NCBI GenBank assembly: GCA_029940175.1
Contig: JAOZRM010000010.1
Span: 2,175-24,998 of the forward strand
Direction: 5' to 3'
Length of the DNA stretch: 22,824 nucleotides
Origin: Candidatus Sabulitectum sp.
GTDB taxonomy: Bacteria; Fermentibacterota; Fermentibacteria; Fermentibacterales; JCC-6
Shown here: positions 1 through 7,593 of the stretch, one piece after another
Position numbering within the stretch: the stretch's first letter is position 1
Layout of the letters: each line of letters opens with the position of its first letter
The notes under the pieces: model-generated
Told to the model about the DNA's origin: nothing
Database searches by the model: none
Seen by the model: only the letters and a program-made list of their open reading frames with translations
Made by a program: the position numbers and the translations under genes

Positions 1-1529
1 AGCTTCCAAACCCAAACACTGTCTTGGGCAGAGTATTCGGGAAAAATATCCTTGTAAAGAAGATCATAGCAGCCACGAATTGAATCGGTAAACATCCATC
101 GATTGTAAACAATTGTTTCTGCTCCAGTCATTTCAAGAGCTTCAAAGTCTGGAGGTATTGAACTCCCCCACCTTAAACTCAGGGGAACGCTCTCCAGGCC
201 CAACTCGTCTCCTCTTGCGAGGAACTTAACAATTCTTGGAGAATTGTCAGCAATGGAGAAAAGAGAATACATTCTTATCCTGTCTGAAGAAGGAATCTCC
301 AGAGTTAAGCCTGCGGCTGCCTCAGTAAAATAGAAATGAGGTGTTGTTACAGGAATAGTATTCAATTTAAGCGGAACAATCTCTATAAGTATTATTCCTG
401 CAAGAAGCCATCCTGTGCGAGGTTTCCTCTTTTCAATAAATGCTCCGGCAGCAAGGGCGGCCATTATGCCTGTGAGGATAGCAAGCCTTGATGGTGCCCT
501 GGCAGCGGAAAGCCAGGGAAGTTTAACCAGAAGCAGGTACGGAAGAGGAACAGGGGTGGGTACACCATTCAATTTAAAGAGAGGTCCCATTGTAAGAGTA
601 ATAACAGCCAGTACAGCAATTAGTGCTTTCCAGGATCTCTTCTTCCAGCAGAAAAAAAGAGCCAGGATAGCTACAGATGCACCTGGGGTTACAATTCCCT
701 CAAAATGATTAGGCATATAATCAAGAACCAATGGATTGCCCAGGAAGGAGGGCAGGAAGTAAGACTGAGGTTCAGCAGCCCAGAAAACGGCTTCTTTCCA
801 GTCTTTCCCCGGGTTCTGACCGAAAGCTCCTGGGGCAGATAGAATCCAGAGAGAACCAATGATGCATCCTGTACCGGCAAGAACTCCTGCAAATAGAGAT
901 CTTTTCGCGTATTTCTTTCCAAGAACAAAAGACGTAATTAACCATCCAAGAGCAATGGTTATGCCGTGATAGAGGCTTTCCATCACAGCGAGAGCGGAGA
1001 ACATTACAAGGAAAATGAGGTTACTGCGCCCCTTTTCCACCACCCACTTCCTGAGAAAGAGCATAGACATCAGCAGAAATCCGATTGATGCGATTGGATA
1101 GTGCTGATACATTCTGATAACTCGAACAGGCATCCATGCAATTATAAATCCTGCAAGAAGAGAGCCGCTTGTGCCCAGTCCCCATGATCTAGCCAGCAGA
1201 TAACCTGCAAGAGCAGAAAAGAGTGAACCAAGTAACAACATTAGATTGTAATTTGAACCGGTGATAAGAGAAATGAAAAGATCAGGCCATCCCATGTTAT
1301 GCCAGGCGAGAGATACATTGCCGTATACCCTGGGATCAAAACCACCTTTTACCGCGGTGCGAATCCAGTGAACATGCCATATACAATCATAAACATCGCT
1401 GTCTCCCTCTACTAGAACATGCTGATTGCGTGCGTACATTCCAACAGTTTCACCTCTGGCTAGAAATGTAACAGCCCAGGGAAGAAGCAGTAGTGCTGAA
1501 AGAACAATAAGCAGTAACTTTGGATTCAT
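1..1529 (-). CDS. Multi-pass membrane protein, GT-C glycosyltransferase-like (partial, C-terminus beyond window)
   Basis: The reading frame is open from an ATG at 1529 to the window edge (about 509 codons), so the C-terminus is missing. The protein begins with a hydrophobic segment (MNPKLLLIVLSALLLLPWAV), followed by an extracytoplasmic loop with an acidic GDSD motif near residue 43 and a Trp/His-rich stretch (CIWHVHWIR). Many more membrane segments follow. This layout, an acidic loop after the first helix followed by W...W and G-x-DP elements, resembles lipid-linked-sugar-dependent GT-C transferases and YfhO-type proteins. The family is not certain. The start codon overlaps the TGA of the upstream GT4 gene as ATGA, implying translational coupling. 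Two cytoplasmic glycosyltransferases lie upstream in the same block, so a role in glycan or glycolipid assembly at the inner membrane is the best inference. No catalytic assignment is made. Confidence 0.8.
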   Translation of the reverse strand, partial: MNPKLLLIVLSALLLLPWAVTFLARGETVGMYARNQHVLVEGDSDVYDCIWHVHWIRTAVKGGFDPRVYGNVSLAWHNMGWPDLFISLITGSNYNLMLLLGSLFSALAGYLLARSWGLGTSGSLLAGFIIAWMPVRVIRMYQHYPIASIGFLLMSMLFLRKWVVEKGRSNLIFLVMFSALAVMESLYHGITIALGWLITSFVLGKKYAKRSLFAGVLAGTGCIIGSLWILSAPGAFGQNPGKDWKEAVFWAAEPQSYFLPSFLGNPLVLDYMPNHFEGIVTPGASVAILALFFCWKKRSWKALIAVLAVITLTMGPLFKLNGVPTPVPLPYLLLVKLPWLSAARAPSRLAILTGIMAALAAGAFIEKRKPRTGWLLAGIILIEIVPLKLNTIPVTTPHFYFTEAAAGLTLEIPSSDRIRMYSLFSIADNSPRIVKFLARGDELGLESVPLSLRWGSSIPPDFEALEMTGAETIVYNRWMFTDSIRGCYDLLYKDIFPEYSAQDSVWVWK

Positions 1530-2647
1530 TTCTCACTTCTCTTTAGAAGATCGAGCCACTGTGCCAGGCATTTCTTTTTATCACTTACATCAGCAAAATA
1601 CTTAGCGGCGGCCTGGGAAATTGAGGACCGCACGCCATCATTGCTCAGGAGGTACTTAAGAGCAGCACATGCGCCTCCTGCACCTGATTCGGATGGAATC
1701 CTAAGAACTGCATCAGCTGGAATATCCCGGAATGTGCCCTCTGCAGTAACCACTGCAGGAATTCCACTCCTTAGAATATCCATCATTGAGCCACTGGTTT
1801 CACCACAGGTGTGGTGCCTGAGGTCAATTGCAATATCAAATTTTTCTAATTCCTCCCTGAATTCCTTATCAGGCAGGCGACCTGTTACTGTGATCCAGGA
1901 ATAATCAGTTTCCGGCCATCCCGCTCCTGCAACAAGCAGATGGCAGTCAACAGTCCTTCTCAGCAATGCCACAGCACTCACAATTTCTTCCCAGCTTCTG
2001 CCGTAGTGAAAAGTACCGGCAACACCAATGGTGACTGTACTACTGCTTTTGTCAGGCTTTTCTGCCCTCTCCAGAAAATCCGGAAGGAAACCCATACGGA
2101 TTACCGGAGTATCGTGTGCCAGTTTTTCAATTTCAATCTTTGCGGTATCACTTAGTACTGCAATCAATTTGCTTGATGATGCCAGTTTTCCCACAAGAGG
2201 ATGAGTTCTCAGTCTTTTGTCGTACTCAGATAAGCTTCTTGCTTTCTTCCCCATAACTTTAAGAAATGACTGCGCCTCTTCCCTGTAGTCAGTAGCTACA
2301 TGATCATTGTAGCTTCTCCAGTCGCCGGATCTGCTAGCCCAGTCTCTCAGCACATGATGCATATTGGTCTCGTGGAATAAACCTGTTCCTCTATAGGTGA
2401 GCAGGGCATCAATAACTTCCCCGCAATGAGGCGAATTACCCACCTGGTAAACAACTGGTACATTGAAGTCTTTCTCAGTAAGATCGGATATTGGAATACA
2501 TGGGAAACCAACCACCGGGCAGGCAACAGATGGATAAGCAACTGTCCATTCAACATGGTCTTTTGTAAGTGCAAGAATTCTCATGGCGTAATCTGCCAGA
2601 CCGGTTGGTTGAGGGGGTAAAGGGGTAACAAGCATCGCCTTCATCAT
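1526..2647 (-). CDS. GT4-type (group 1) glycosyltransferase
   Basis: This 373-residue protein begins with the N-terminal pattern PLPPQPTGLADYA, typical of GT-B transferases, where a glycine-rich turn contacts the nucleotide sugar. The C-terminal half carries GVAGTFHYGRSWEEI and LLVAGAGWP, corresponding to the second Rossmann domain. It then has CGETSGSMMDILRSGIPAVV, resembling the GETS...G-x-P-x-V donor-site variant of some GT4 enzymes in place of the classical E-x7-E. It probably transfers a sugar from a nucleotide donor in the cytoplasm; the donor and acceptor cannot be read. The start ATG at 2647 overlaps the TGA of the GT2 gene (ATGA), and a second ATG follows at once at 2644. A GGGGA element 8 bases upstream of 2647 could serve as the ribosome site. 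Its own stop overlaps the next gene in the same way. Confidence 0.88.
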   Translation of the reverse strand: MMKAMLVTPLPPQPTGLADYAMRILALTKDHVEWTVAYPSVACPVVGFPCIPISDLTEKDFNVPVVYQVGNSPHCGEVIDALLTYRGTGLFHETNMHHVLRDWASRSGDWRSYNDHVATDYREEAQSFLKVMGKKARSLSEYDKRLRTHPLVGKLASSSKLIAVLSDTAKIEIEKLAHDTPVIRMGFLPDFLERAEKPDKSSSTVTIGVAGTFHYGRSWEEIVSAVALLRRTVDCHLLVAGAGWPETDYSWITVTGRLPDKEFREELEKFDIAIDLRHHTCGETSGSMMDILRSGIPAVVTAEGTFRDIPADAVLRIPSESGAGGACAALKYLLSNDGVRSSISQAAAKYFADVSDKKKCLAQWLDLLKRSEK

Positions 2648-3417
2648 CTTTGAATTCCCCGCCAGCTTCTAATCCTGAAAGCCACCAGCTGCTGAAACAT
2701 CTCAAGGATCGGACCTATTTTAACAAATGCGATGAACCCGCTTCTTACACTTTCGAAGGAAACGGTACCTGCCCGCCTGTTGAAGTGGTTTACAGGAATC
2801 TGAATAACTCTGTATCCCTGATCTCTGGCAAGGGTAAGGATCTCAAAGTCTATTACTCCACAGGTGGATAATGGCTTTATTGATTTGAATATTGAAGATC
2901 TGAAAAGTTTGAATGACGAATCAACGTCTTTGAAGCCCCGTAGGAAAAGCATAAGCGTAAGAGTTGTCCAGAGGAGTGAATATCCAAGGCGCATGCCTGG
3001 ATCTTTTCTGTTCCGTCTGTAAGCTGATACAATCTCGGCATCATTTCGTCTTGCCCATACCTGTTCAAGCTGATCAAGATCGAACTGTCCGTCGCAATCG
3101 GTGTAAAATATCCATTCCTTGGTTGATTGCTCAATTCCTGTTCTTATGGCTCTACCGAATCCCTGGTTTCCTTCGTGAGATGCAAGCTTTACGCGGTTGT
3201 CTTTTTCTGACATGGCTCGTGTTATAGAAGCAGTTGTATCGGTAGATCCATCATCTACCAGAATGATTTCCCAGTTCTCTCCTACAATTCTGTTGAGAAC
3301 AGCCTGAGCACGTGAGATCATGTACTCAACATTCTCTTCTTCATTGAATGCGGGAAAAAACAGGCTTAAACCTTCGTTTGAGATTGGATTGCCCCCCTGT
3401 ATTTGAAGTGTTTTCAA
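2644..3417 (-). CDS. GT2 family glycosyltransferase, dolichol-phosphate-mannose synthase-like
   Basis: This 257-residue GT-A enzyme has the standard GT2 elements: LFFPAFNEEENV near residue 19, ILVDDGSTDTT near 52 and the metal-binding YTDCDGQFDLDQL near 105. The following stretch (SAYRRNRKDPGMRLGYSLLW, then DVDSSFKLFR) is typical of polyprenyl-phosphate mannosyl/glucosyl synthases of the DPM1 type. A moderately hydrophobic stretch around 148-160 and the basic C-terminus may sit on the membrane. It likely loads a polyprenyl phosphate with a sugar used by the GT-C-like protein two genes downstream (inference). No ATG precedes the conserved core; TTG at 3417 is the most plausible start, because an in-frame TAG lies at 3433-3435 just upstream. 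No good ribosome site is visible, so the exact start is uncertain. It ends in an ATGA overlap with the GT4 gene. Confidence 0.88.
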   Translation of the reverse strand: MKTLQIQGGNPISNEGLSLFFPAFNEEENVEYMISRAQAVLNRIVGENWEIILVDDGSTDTTASITRAMSEKDNRVKLASHEGNQGFGRAIRTGIEQSTKEWIFYTDCDGQFDLDQLEQVWARRNDAEIVSAYRRNRKDPGMRLGYSLLWTTLTLMLFLRGFKDVDSSFKLFRSSIFKSIKPLSTCGVIDFEILTLARDQGYRVIQIPVNHFNRRAGTVSFESVRSGFIAFVKIGPILEMFQQLVAFRIRSWRGIQR

Positions 3418-3465
3418 AAGGGGAATATTAGCCTAAAAATGTTTTTCTACAACCTGCAGATATAC

Positions 3466-3849
3466 TCAGGAGGCCACTGTGTGAAGAATTTGCGCAGAAA
3501 CCACATTCTCAGCCGATTCCATCATGTCAAGTTCAAGCAGTTTTCGCATTTCCCTGAGTATACTGTTTTCTTTAATTCTTACGATATCAGCAGCTTCTGT
3601 GGCCTTGATAAACATGCAACCCTCAATTCTTGCTCTTGTGCAATTTTCTATTCTGAACAGTACTGGCTTCAGCAGCCCGTTTCCAGTGAGATAAAACATT
3701 CCCGATGCCAGTATGACAGCAGCAGCCCTGGTGTCTGTATTCAGAACCAGTGCTGTTGATTTTCTTCCTGGTCCTTCTTCAATTGCGCCCCAAACAGCAT
3801 CTGCGCTGTGGTCTCCTTTTTCAGTCTGAACAGTCCATCTGTTTCTCAT
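3466..3849 (-). CDS. Hypothetical protein, 127 aa
   Basis: I do not recognise this family. The start is set at ATG 3849 (MRNRWTVQ) because GGAGGTG lies at 3856-3862, six bases upstream. A longer reading from GTG 3900 would run through the promoter elements and is unlikely. The protein has no signal peptide or membrane helix. The N-terminal half is mixed, with a stretch ALVLNTDTRAAAVILASGMF near residues 48-67. The C-terminal third (IVRIKENSILREMRKLLELD) looks helical. Three cysteines are present without a clear metal motif. It follows the terminator of the beta-propeller gene, has its own strong promoter, and precedes the glycosyltransferase genes by 48 bases, so it may lead that transcript. 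It may be a small cytoplasmic regulator or accessory protein, but the sequence does not show a function. Confidence 0.65.
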   Translation of the reverse strand: MRNRWTVQTEKGDHSADAVWGAIEEGPGRKSTALVLNTDTRAAAVILASGMFYLTGNGLLKPVLFRIENCTRARIEGCMFIKATEAADIVRIKENSILREMRKLLELDMMESAENVVSAQILHTVAS

Positions 3850-3868
3850 TATTTTCACCTCCGCATCA

Positions 3869-3897
3869 AGTATATGCAATTCCATACCCAATGTAAA
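3869..3897 (-). promoter_or_regulatory. Sigma-70-type promoter of the 127-aa gene
   Basis: On the minus strand TTTACA (3897-3892) is followed after exactly 17 bases by TATACT (3874-3869). Both boxes match the sigma-70 consensus at five of six positions. Transcription would start near 3862-3866, right at the GGAGGTG ribosome site for ATG 3849, giving a very short leader. Confidence 0.7.
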
Positions 3898-3908
3898 CAC
3901 CTGTTTAC
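3893..3908. promoter_or_regulatory. Perfect 7-2-7 palindrome over the -35 box (operator candidate)
   Basis: GTAAACA-CC-TGTTTAC is a perfect inverted repeat with a 2-base centre. Its left arm overlaps the TTTACA -35 element of the 127-aa gene, so a dimeric regulator bound here would block RNA polymerase. It is AT-rich with a tiny loop and no T-run, which fits a protein-binding site better than a terminator. The regulator is unknown. Confidence 0.5.
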
Positions 3909-3917
3909 CTTGCTTCT

Positions 3918-3950
3918 AAAAACTTGGGGGAACACATTATGCGATCCCCC
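3918..3950 (-). terminator. Rho-independent terminator after the beta-propeller gene
   Basis: Reading the minus strand, GGGGGA (3950-3945) pairs with TCCCCC (3931-3926) around a 13-base loop. It is followed two bases later by AGTTTTT (T-run at 3922-3918). It lies about 20 bases past the stop at 3970 and separates that gene from the next promoter. Confidence 0.6.
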
Positions 3951-3969
3951 ATCAGTATAAGTATCAGAA

Positions 3970-4986
3970 TCAGTTTCCTGTTTTTACCATTCTTAGGATA
4001 TCTGATTTTCCGTTTCCTGAGATTCTTACCATGTATGTGCCTGCAGGATCTGTGGAGGCATTCCATGAAAATATTCCGTTACTAACAGAACCGGTATGAA
4101 CCAGTCTGCCCCGAATATCAAATATCTCAACTACAGCTCCATCAGAATATCCGTCGGCGTTTACAACTGCAATAGACTGGAATGGGTTTGCTGCAGGGAA
4201 TATTGGATTCTGTTCTGTGAATTCACCTGTTGTTTCAGAGATGGAAGTAGTTATGTCCAACTTGTATATCTTGTCATTTCCTGGATCGCTCACCCATAGA
4301 TAACCGTCAGGATCCATTGCAAGACCGGCAGCCGCAGGGATAGTTGTTCCCATAACGTAATTTGTAACAGCTCCGCTTGTGTTGTAACAAATAACGGGAC
4401 TATCGGATTCATCCCTGGCTACCCAGACACCAGTGGCGGAATAAGCAATATCGTACACTGCAGGCTGAAGGCCGGGGAAATCAGTAGAGGTCATGTACTG
4501 ACCGGTTGAAGAACCTGAAACGGGATTGTATTTATGAACTGTGTAAAGATTGGTACCGTAAGCATTGCCAAAAGCGTAAAGAACTGACCCGCTGAAGCTT
4601 GCACCCGTCACCGACGAGTATAAAGTACCGCCTCAACAGTATGCGTCAAAGTTACCCTGGTACGCTCCTGCCGGGTTGTATTTGTAGATCTTGCCGTAAG
4701 AAGTGCTGCTGTACATGGCAAGGTAGACTAATCCGTTACCGTAGGCAAGACCACCAGGAACAGGATTATAGGAGGATGTTTGATCTGTGACATAAAAAGA
4801 TGAAAGCACTGCACCGTTGTCAGGGTTGATCTCGTACACATTCTGAGTTGTTCCATCAACAGCCCACAAACTGCCACCGCCGTATGCAAGTCCTGTGATA
4901 CCCGTGTCCGGTGCGTCAAAAGTTTCCAAAACTGTGGCTGCAAACACAATTGCAGGAGCCATCATAATAAATCCAAGCAACTTCAT
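3970..4986 (-). CDS. Exported beta-propeller protein with C-terminal sorting domain, interrupted by in-frame TGA (selenoprotein candidate or nonsense allele)
   Basis: One frame runs 339 codons from ATG 4986 to the stop at 3970, broken only by TGA at 4635-4633 (codon 118, after Cys117). An AAAGGGG ribosome site supports ATG 4986; an ATG six codons earlier (5004) is also possible. Residues 1-16 form a signal peptide ending VFA, cleaved before ATV. The body has repeated propeller-blade phrases on both sides of the TGA (GGGSLWAVDG, YGKIYKYNP, LYTVHKYNP, GYLWVSDPGNDKIYKLD), so the two parts belong to one fold. The last ~75 residues (VVEIFDIRGRLVHT, PAGTYMVRIS) match the FlgD/Por-type C-terminal domain of exported FCB proteins. 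If TGA is a stop, only a 117-residue fragment without the sorting domain is made. If it encodes selenocysteine, a 338-residue protein with a Cys-Sec pair results; the mature part otherwise has only Cys200. A simple nonsense mutation or sequencing error is the main alternative. Confidence 0.75.
4602..4620 (-). promoter_or_regulatory. Candidate bacterial SECIS hairpin downstream of the in-frame TGA
   Basis: Minus-strand bases 4620-4613 pair with 4609-4602 (six Watson-Crick and two G-U pairs) around the triloop GGT at 4612-4610. The loop begins 21 bases after the TGA. Published bSECIS descriptions, as I recall them, require a short stem, a small loop with G in its first two positions, and a loop about 16-37 bases from the UGA; this hairpin meets all three. 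Chance cannot be excluded for a stem this short. Confidence 0.4.
4633..4635 (-). other. In-frame TGA codon (codon 118 of the propeller gene)
   Basis: The minus-strand codons read TAC TGT TGA GGC GGT, giving Tyr-Cys-[TGA]-Gly-Gly. Upstream and downstream segments share the same frame and the same repeat character, so no frameshift is involved. TGA acts as a normal stop in several other genes here, for example at 2644-2646 and 7590-7592, which rules out a genome-wide reassignment of TGA. Confidence 0.9.
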
Positions 4987-5022
4987 AAATACCCCTTTCT
5001 TCATTTGTTACAAGATTGGTGT

Positions 5023-5051
5023 ATTATTTCAAGTACCGTTTCATGAGTCAA
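5023..5051 (-). promoter_or_regulatory. Probable sigma-70 promoter of the beta-propeller gene
   Basis: On the minus strand TTGACT (5051-5046) and AATAAT (5028-5023) are 17 bases apart, each one mismatch from consensus. The -35 box lies within the last codons of mutS. The leader to ATG 4986 would be about 30 bases and includes the AAAGGGG ribosome site. The gene can thus be transcribed separately from the mutS operon. Confidence 0.45.
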
Positions 5052-7593
5052 GTCTGTCTCTTAGAAGGTATATGAGCTCCAGTGCCTTGCGTGGAGTCAG
5101 GCTGTCTGGTTCCATCTTTCTTATCTCTTCAAGAACGGGATGTTCCGGGTTTGCAAGAGGCAGTGTCATCTGACCTGTAGCATCGCTTTTGCTTGATGGC
5201 AGAAGATGCTTGCCGGATTCAAGATCATGGAGTACTTTTTTGGCTCTTCGTAGCACAGTGGATGGTACGCCGGCCATGGCGGCAACATGAATTCCATAGG
5301 ATCTGTCAGCAGAGCCTTCCTCAACTTTATAAAGAAATGCGATCCTGTTTCCAGTTTCCCGAACAATTACATTTGCATTGTCACAAAGAGGCAGTCTGGA
5401 CGCCAGGGCTGTAAGTTCATGGTAGTGTGTGGCAAAAAGAACCATTGGCCTATGTTCACCATTGTCATGAAGATACTCCAGCATAGCCCATGCTATAGAA
5501 AGGCCGTCGTATGTGCTGGTTCCTCTTCCAACTTCATCAAGAATAGCAAGGCTGTATTCAGTGCTTCCGTTAAGCAGAGACGCCGCCTCTGCCATTTCCA
5601 CAAGAAATGTTGACTGCCCGCGGGTAAGACGATCACCTGAACCGATCCTTGTGTATATCCTGTCTACAGGACTGAATTTCATTGATTCCACCGGTACAAA
5701 TGATCCGCTCTGCGCAAGTATCACAAGTAGTGCAGCCTGCCTCAAGTAGGTGGATTTTCCCGCCATGTTGGGTCCTGTGACCAGAAGGATCCGTCTCTCT
5801 CTGTTCAGGAATACATCGTTGGGAACACACTCTCCCCTGGGAAGCAGATCCTCCAGCACGGGATGTCTTCCCTCCACGATCTCAAGAGCAGGATCACTGG
5901 AGAGTTCAGGTCTTGTCCATCCTTTTTCAGCAGCGGTATTCGCAAGTGAACATAGAACATCCAACTCTGAGATACTGCGGCCTGCCATTTTTACACGTCC
6001 GACACGCGAGGCTATCTCTTTAAGAAGATCACTGAATATTTTTTCTTCAAGAATTGCAATGTTTTCGTCTGCATGGAGGATCTTCTCCTCCATTTCCTTC
6101 AACTCGGGTGTGATGAACCGTTCCCCACCAACAAGGGTCTGCTTTCTTATGTAATAATCAGGTACAAGATGCTTGAATGAGTTTGAAACTGAAAGATAAT
6201 ATCCGAATACTTTGTTGTACCCGACTGAGAGTTTTGTAATACCGGTTTCAGTTCTCTCCCTCTCCAGCATCTTTTCCATCCAGGCCCTGCCGCCGGCTTT
6301 CACCGTTCGGAGGTTATCAAGTTGATCTGAAACGCCGTCTCTAACGTAACCGCCATCAGAAATTCTTGCAGGAGGATCGTCTGTAAGAGTTTTGTTGATC
6401 TCGTCGGCAATATCTGCAAGTGAATCCATGTGCATGACTTCTTTAAGAAGGATTGAAACAGATCCTGAAAGTATTTCCTTGATACGGGGAATAAGAGATG
6501 CTGTCTGCTGTATTGATCTCAGATCTCTCGGTGTGGCCCTGAGGGTTCCAAGCTTACCACCCTGCCGTTCCAGGTCTGTGGCATTCTCAAGAATACTTCT
6601 AATATGAACATGCAGTCCTGTTGCTATCAGGTCTTCAATTGCCGCATGTCTATTCTGTATGAGAATTCTATTCATAGGCGGAGAGATCAACCATTGCCTC
6701 CAGAGACGACCTCCACCGGCAGTCCGGGTTCTGTCTGTTCTATCGGCCAGAATAGCTTCTTCCTCCCCCGGCGGGGAATCAACTATTCCCAGAGCTCTGG
6801 AACTGGATCTGTCAATAACCAGATAATCATTCTGCCTGTATACACCTCTGAAATCAAGGTGAGAAACAGTGGATCTCTTTGTATGGCCAATGTATGTGAG
6901 CAAAGCACCAAGGGCAGAAAGAAGAGAAGGGCTGTCTGCGAGACCGAAACCCTGGGCAGCGGACTTTCCAAAGATATGGGTTATCTCCCTCTCTCCTGAA
7001 TGAGGATCAAATTTCCAGCTTTCCAGAATTGTTGTCTCACATCCATCGGGGATTGTGATCTGTATGTCTTCCGACACCACAACCTCTCTCGGGGCGGTTC
7101 TTGCCAGTTCAACGGTCAGTTGAGATGCTTTTAACTCGGTTGCTCTGATGTCTCCTGTGGACACATCACACAACACAAGAGCTGCCCGGCCCCCAATAAC
7201 TGAAACCGATGCAAGAAGAGCGGTAGAGCGTTCATTAAGAGCGGAACCGCTAACAAGGGTTCCCGGTGTAACTATTTCAACCACATCTCTTTTAACCAGA
7301 CCTTTGGCCTTCTTCGGATCTTCAATCTGTTCACAAACCGCTACTCGACAGCCTGCACGTATTAATTTTGTGAGATAACCGTCGAGAGCATGGTATGGAA
7401 AACCTGCAAGAGGAATACCCTCTCCTGTTTCTTTGTTCTTCTGCCTTGCTGTAAGTGTTATTCCAAGAATCGACGCTACTTTTCTGGCATCATCCAGGAA
7501 TGTTTCGTAGAAATCTCCCATTCGAAACAGCAGTACAGAATCCGGATAATCCTTCTTCATTGCAAGATACTGCTTCATCATAGGGCTGCTCAT
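5041..7593 (-). CDS. mutS: DNA mismatch repair protein MutS
   Basis: This 850-residue protein recognises mismatches and starts methyl-independent repair with MutL. The mismatch-reading GDFYE motif is at residues 26-30 (Phe28, Glu30). The connector, core and clamp regions follow, with the clamp-end signature GYNKVFGYYL near 458. The ABC-type ATPase has Walker A GPNMAGKS (607-614), GSGDRLTRGQSTF near 651, Walker B LAILDE (682-687) and ATHYHEL near 721. Length and motif order are those of the MutS1 family, not the MutS2 type with an Smr domain. The start is set at ATG 7593, which overlaps the TGA of the glycosyltransferase gene (ATGA); a reading 19 codons longer adds a non-conserved tail inside that gene. 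It closes a probable operon with two envelope genes, an uncommon partner set for mutS. Confidence 0.97.
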   Translation of the reverse strand: MSSPMMKQYLAMKKDYPDSVLLFRMGDFYETFLDDARKVASILGITLTARQKNKETGEGIPLAGFPYHALDGYLTKLIRAGCRVAVCEQIEDPKKAKGLVKRDVVEIVTPGTLVSGSALNERSTALLASVSVIGGRAALVLCDVSTGDIRATELKASQLTVELARTAPREVVVSEDIQITIPDGCETTILESWKFDPHSGEREITHIFGKSAAQGFGLADSPSLLSALGALLTYIGHTKRSTVSHLDFRGVYRQNDYLVIDRSSSRALGIVDSPPGEEEAILADRTDRTRTAGGGRLWRQWLISPPMNRILIQNRHAAIEDLIATGLHVHIRSILENATDLERQGGKLGTLRATPRDLRSIQQTASLIPRIKEILSGSVSILLKEVMHMDSLADIADEINKTLTDDPPARISDGGYVRDGVSDQLDNLRTVKAGGRAWMEKMLERERTETGITKLSVGYNKVFGYYLSVSNSFKHLVPDYYIRKQTLVGGERFITPELKEMEEKILHADENIAILEEKIFSDLLKEIASRVGRVKMAGRSISELDVLCSLANTAAEKGWTRPELSSDPALEIVEGRHPVLEDLLPRGECVPNDVFLNRERRILLVTGPNMAGKSTYLRQAALLVILAQSGSFVPVESMKFSPVDRIYTRIGSGDRLTRGQSTFLVEMAEAASLLNGSTEYSLAILDEVGRGTSTYDGLSIAWAMLEYLHDNGEHRPMVLFATHYHELTALASRLPLCDNANVIVRETGNRIAFLYKVEEGSADRSYGIHVAAMAGVPSTVLRRAKKVLHDLESGKHLLPSSKSDATGQMTLPLANPEHPVLEEIRKMEPDSLTPRKALELIYLLRDRLDS

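Noticed and set aside
415..708. Plus-strand 97-codon reading frame
   Set aside because: It lies antisense to the GT-C-like membrane protein, whose frame is open throughout and has clear membrane segments; the antisense product resembles no protein.
3417..3465. Terminator between the 127-aa gene and the GT2 gene
   Set aside because: CCTG...CAGG near the stop forms only a 4-bp stem with a large loop, though a T-run follows at a distance; too weak to call.
4602..4640. Frameshift between the two halves of the propeller gene
   Set aside because: Both halves are in the same frame (the distance is a multiple of three); only one codon interrupts them.
4602..4986. Reassignment of TGA to Trp or Gly as the explanation for the in-frame TGA
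   Set aside because: Several genes in the window end in TGA with well-conserved C-termini, including the ATGA overlaps at 2644, 7590 and 11099, so TGA is a normal stop here.
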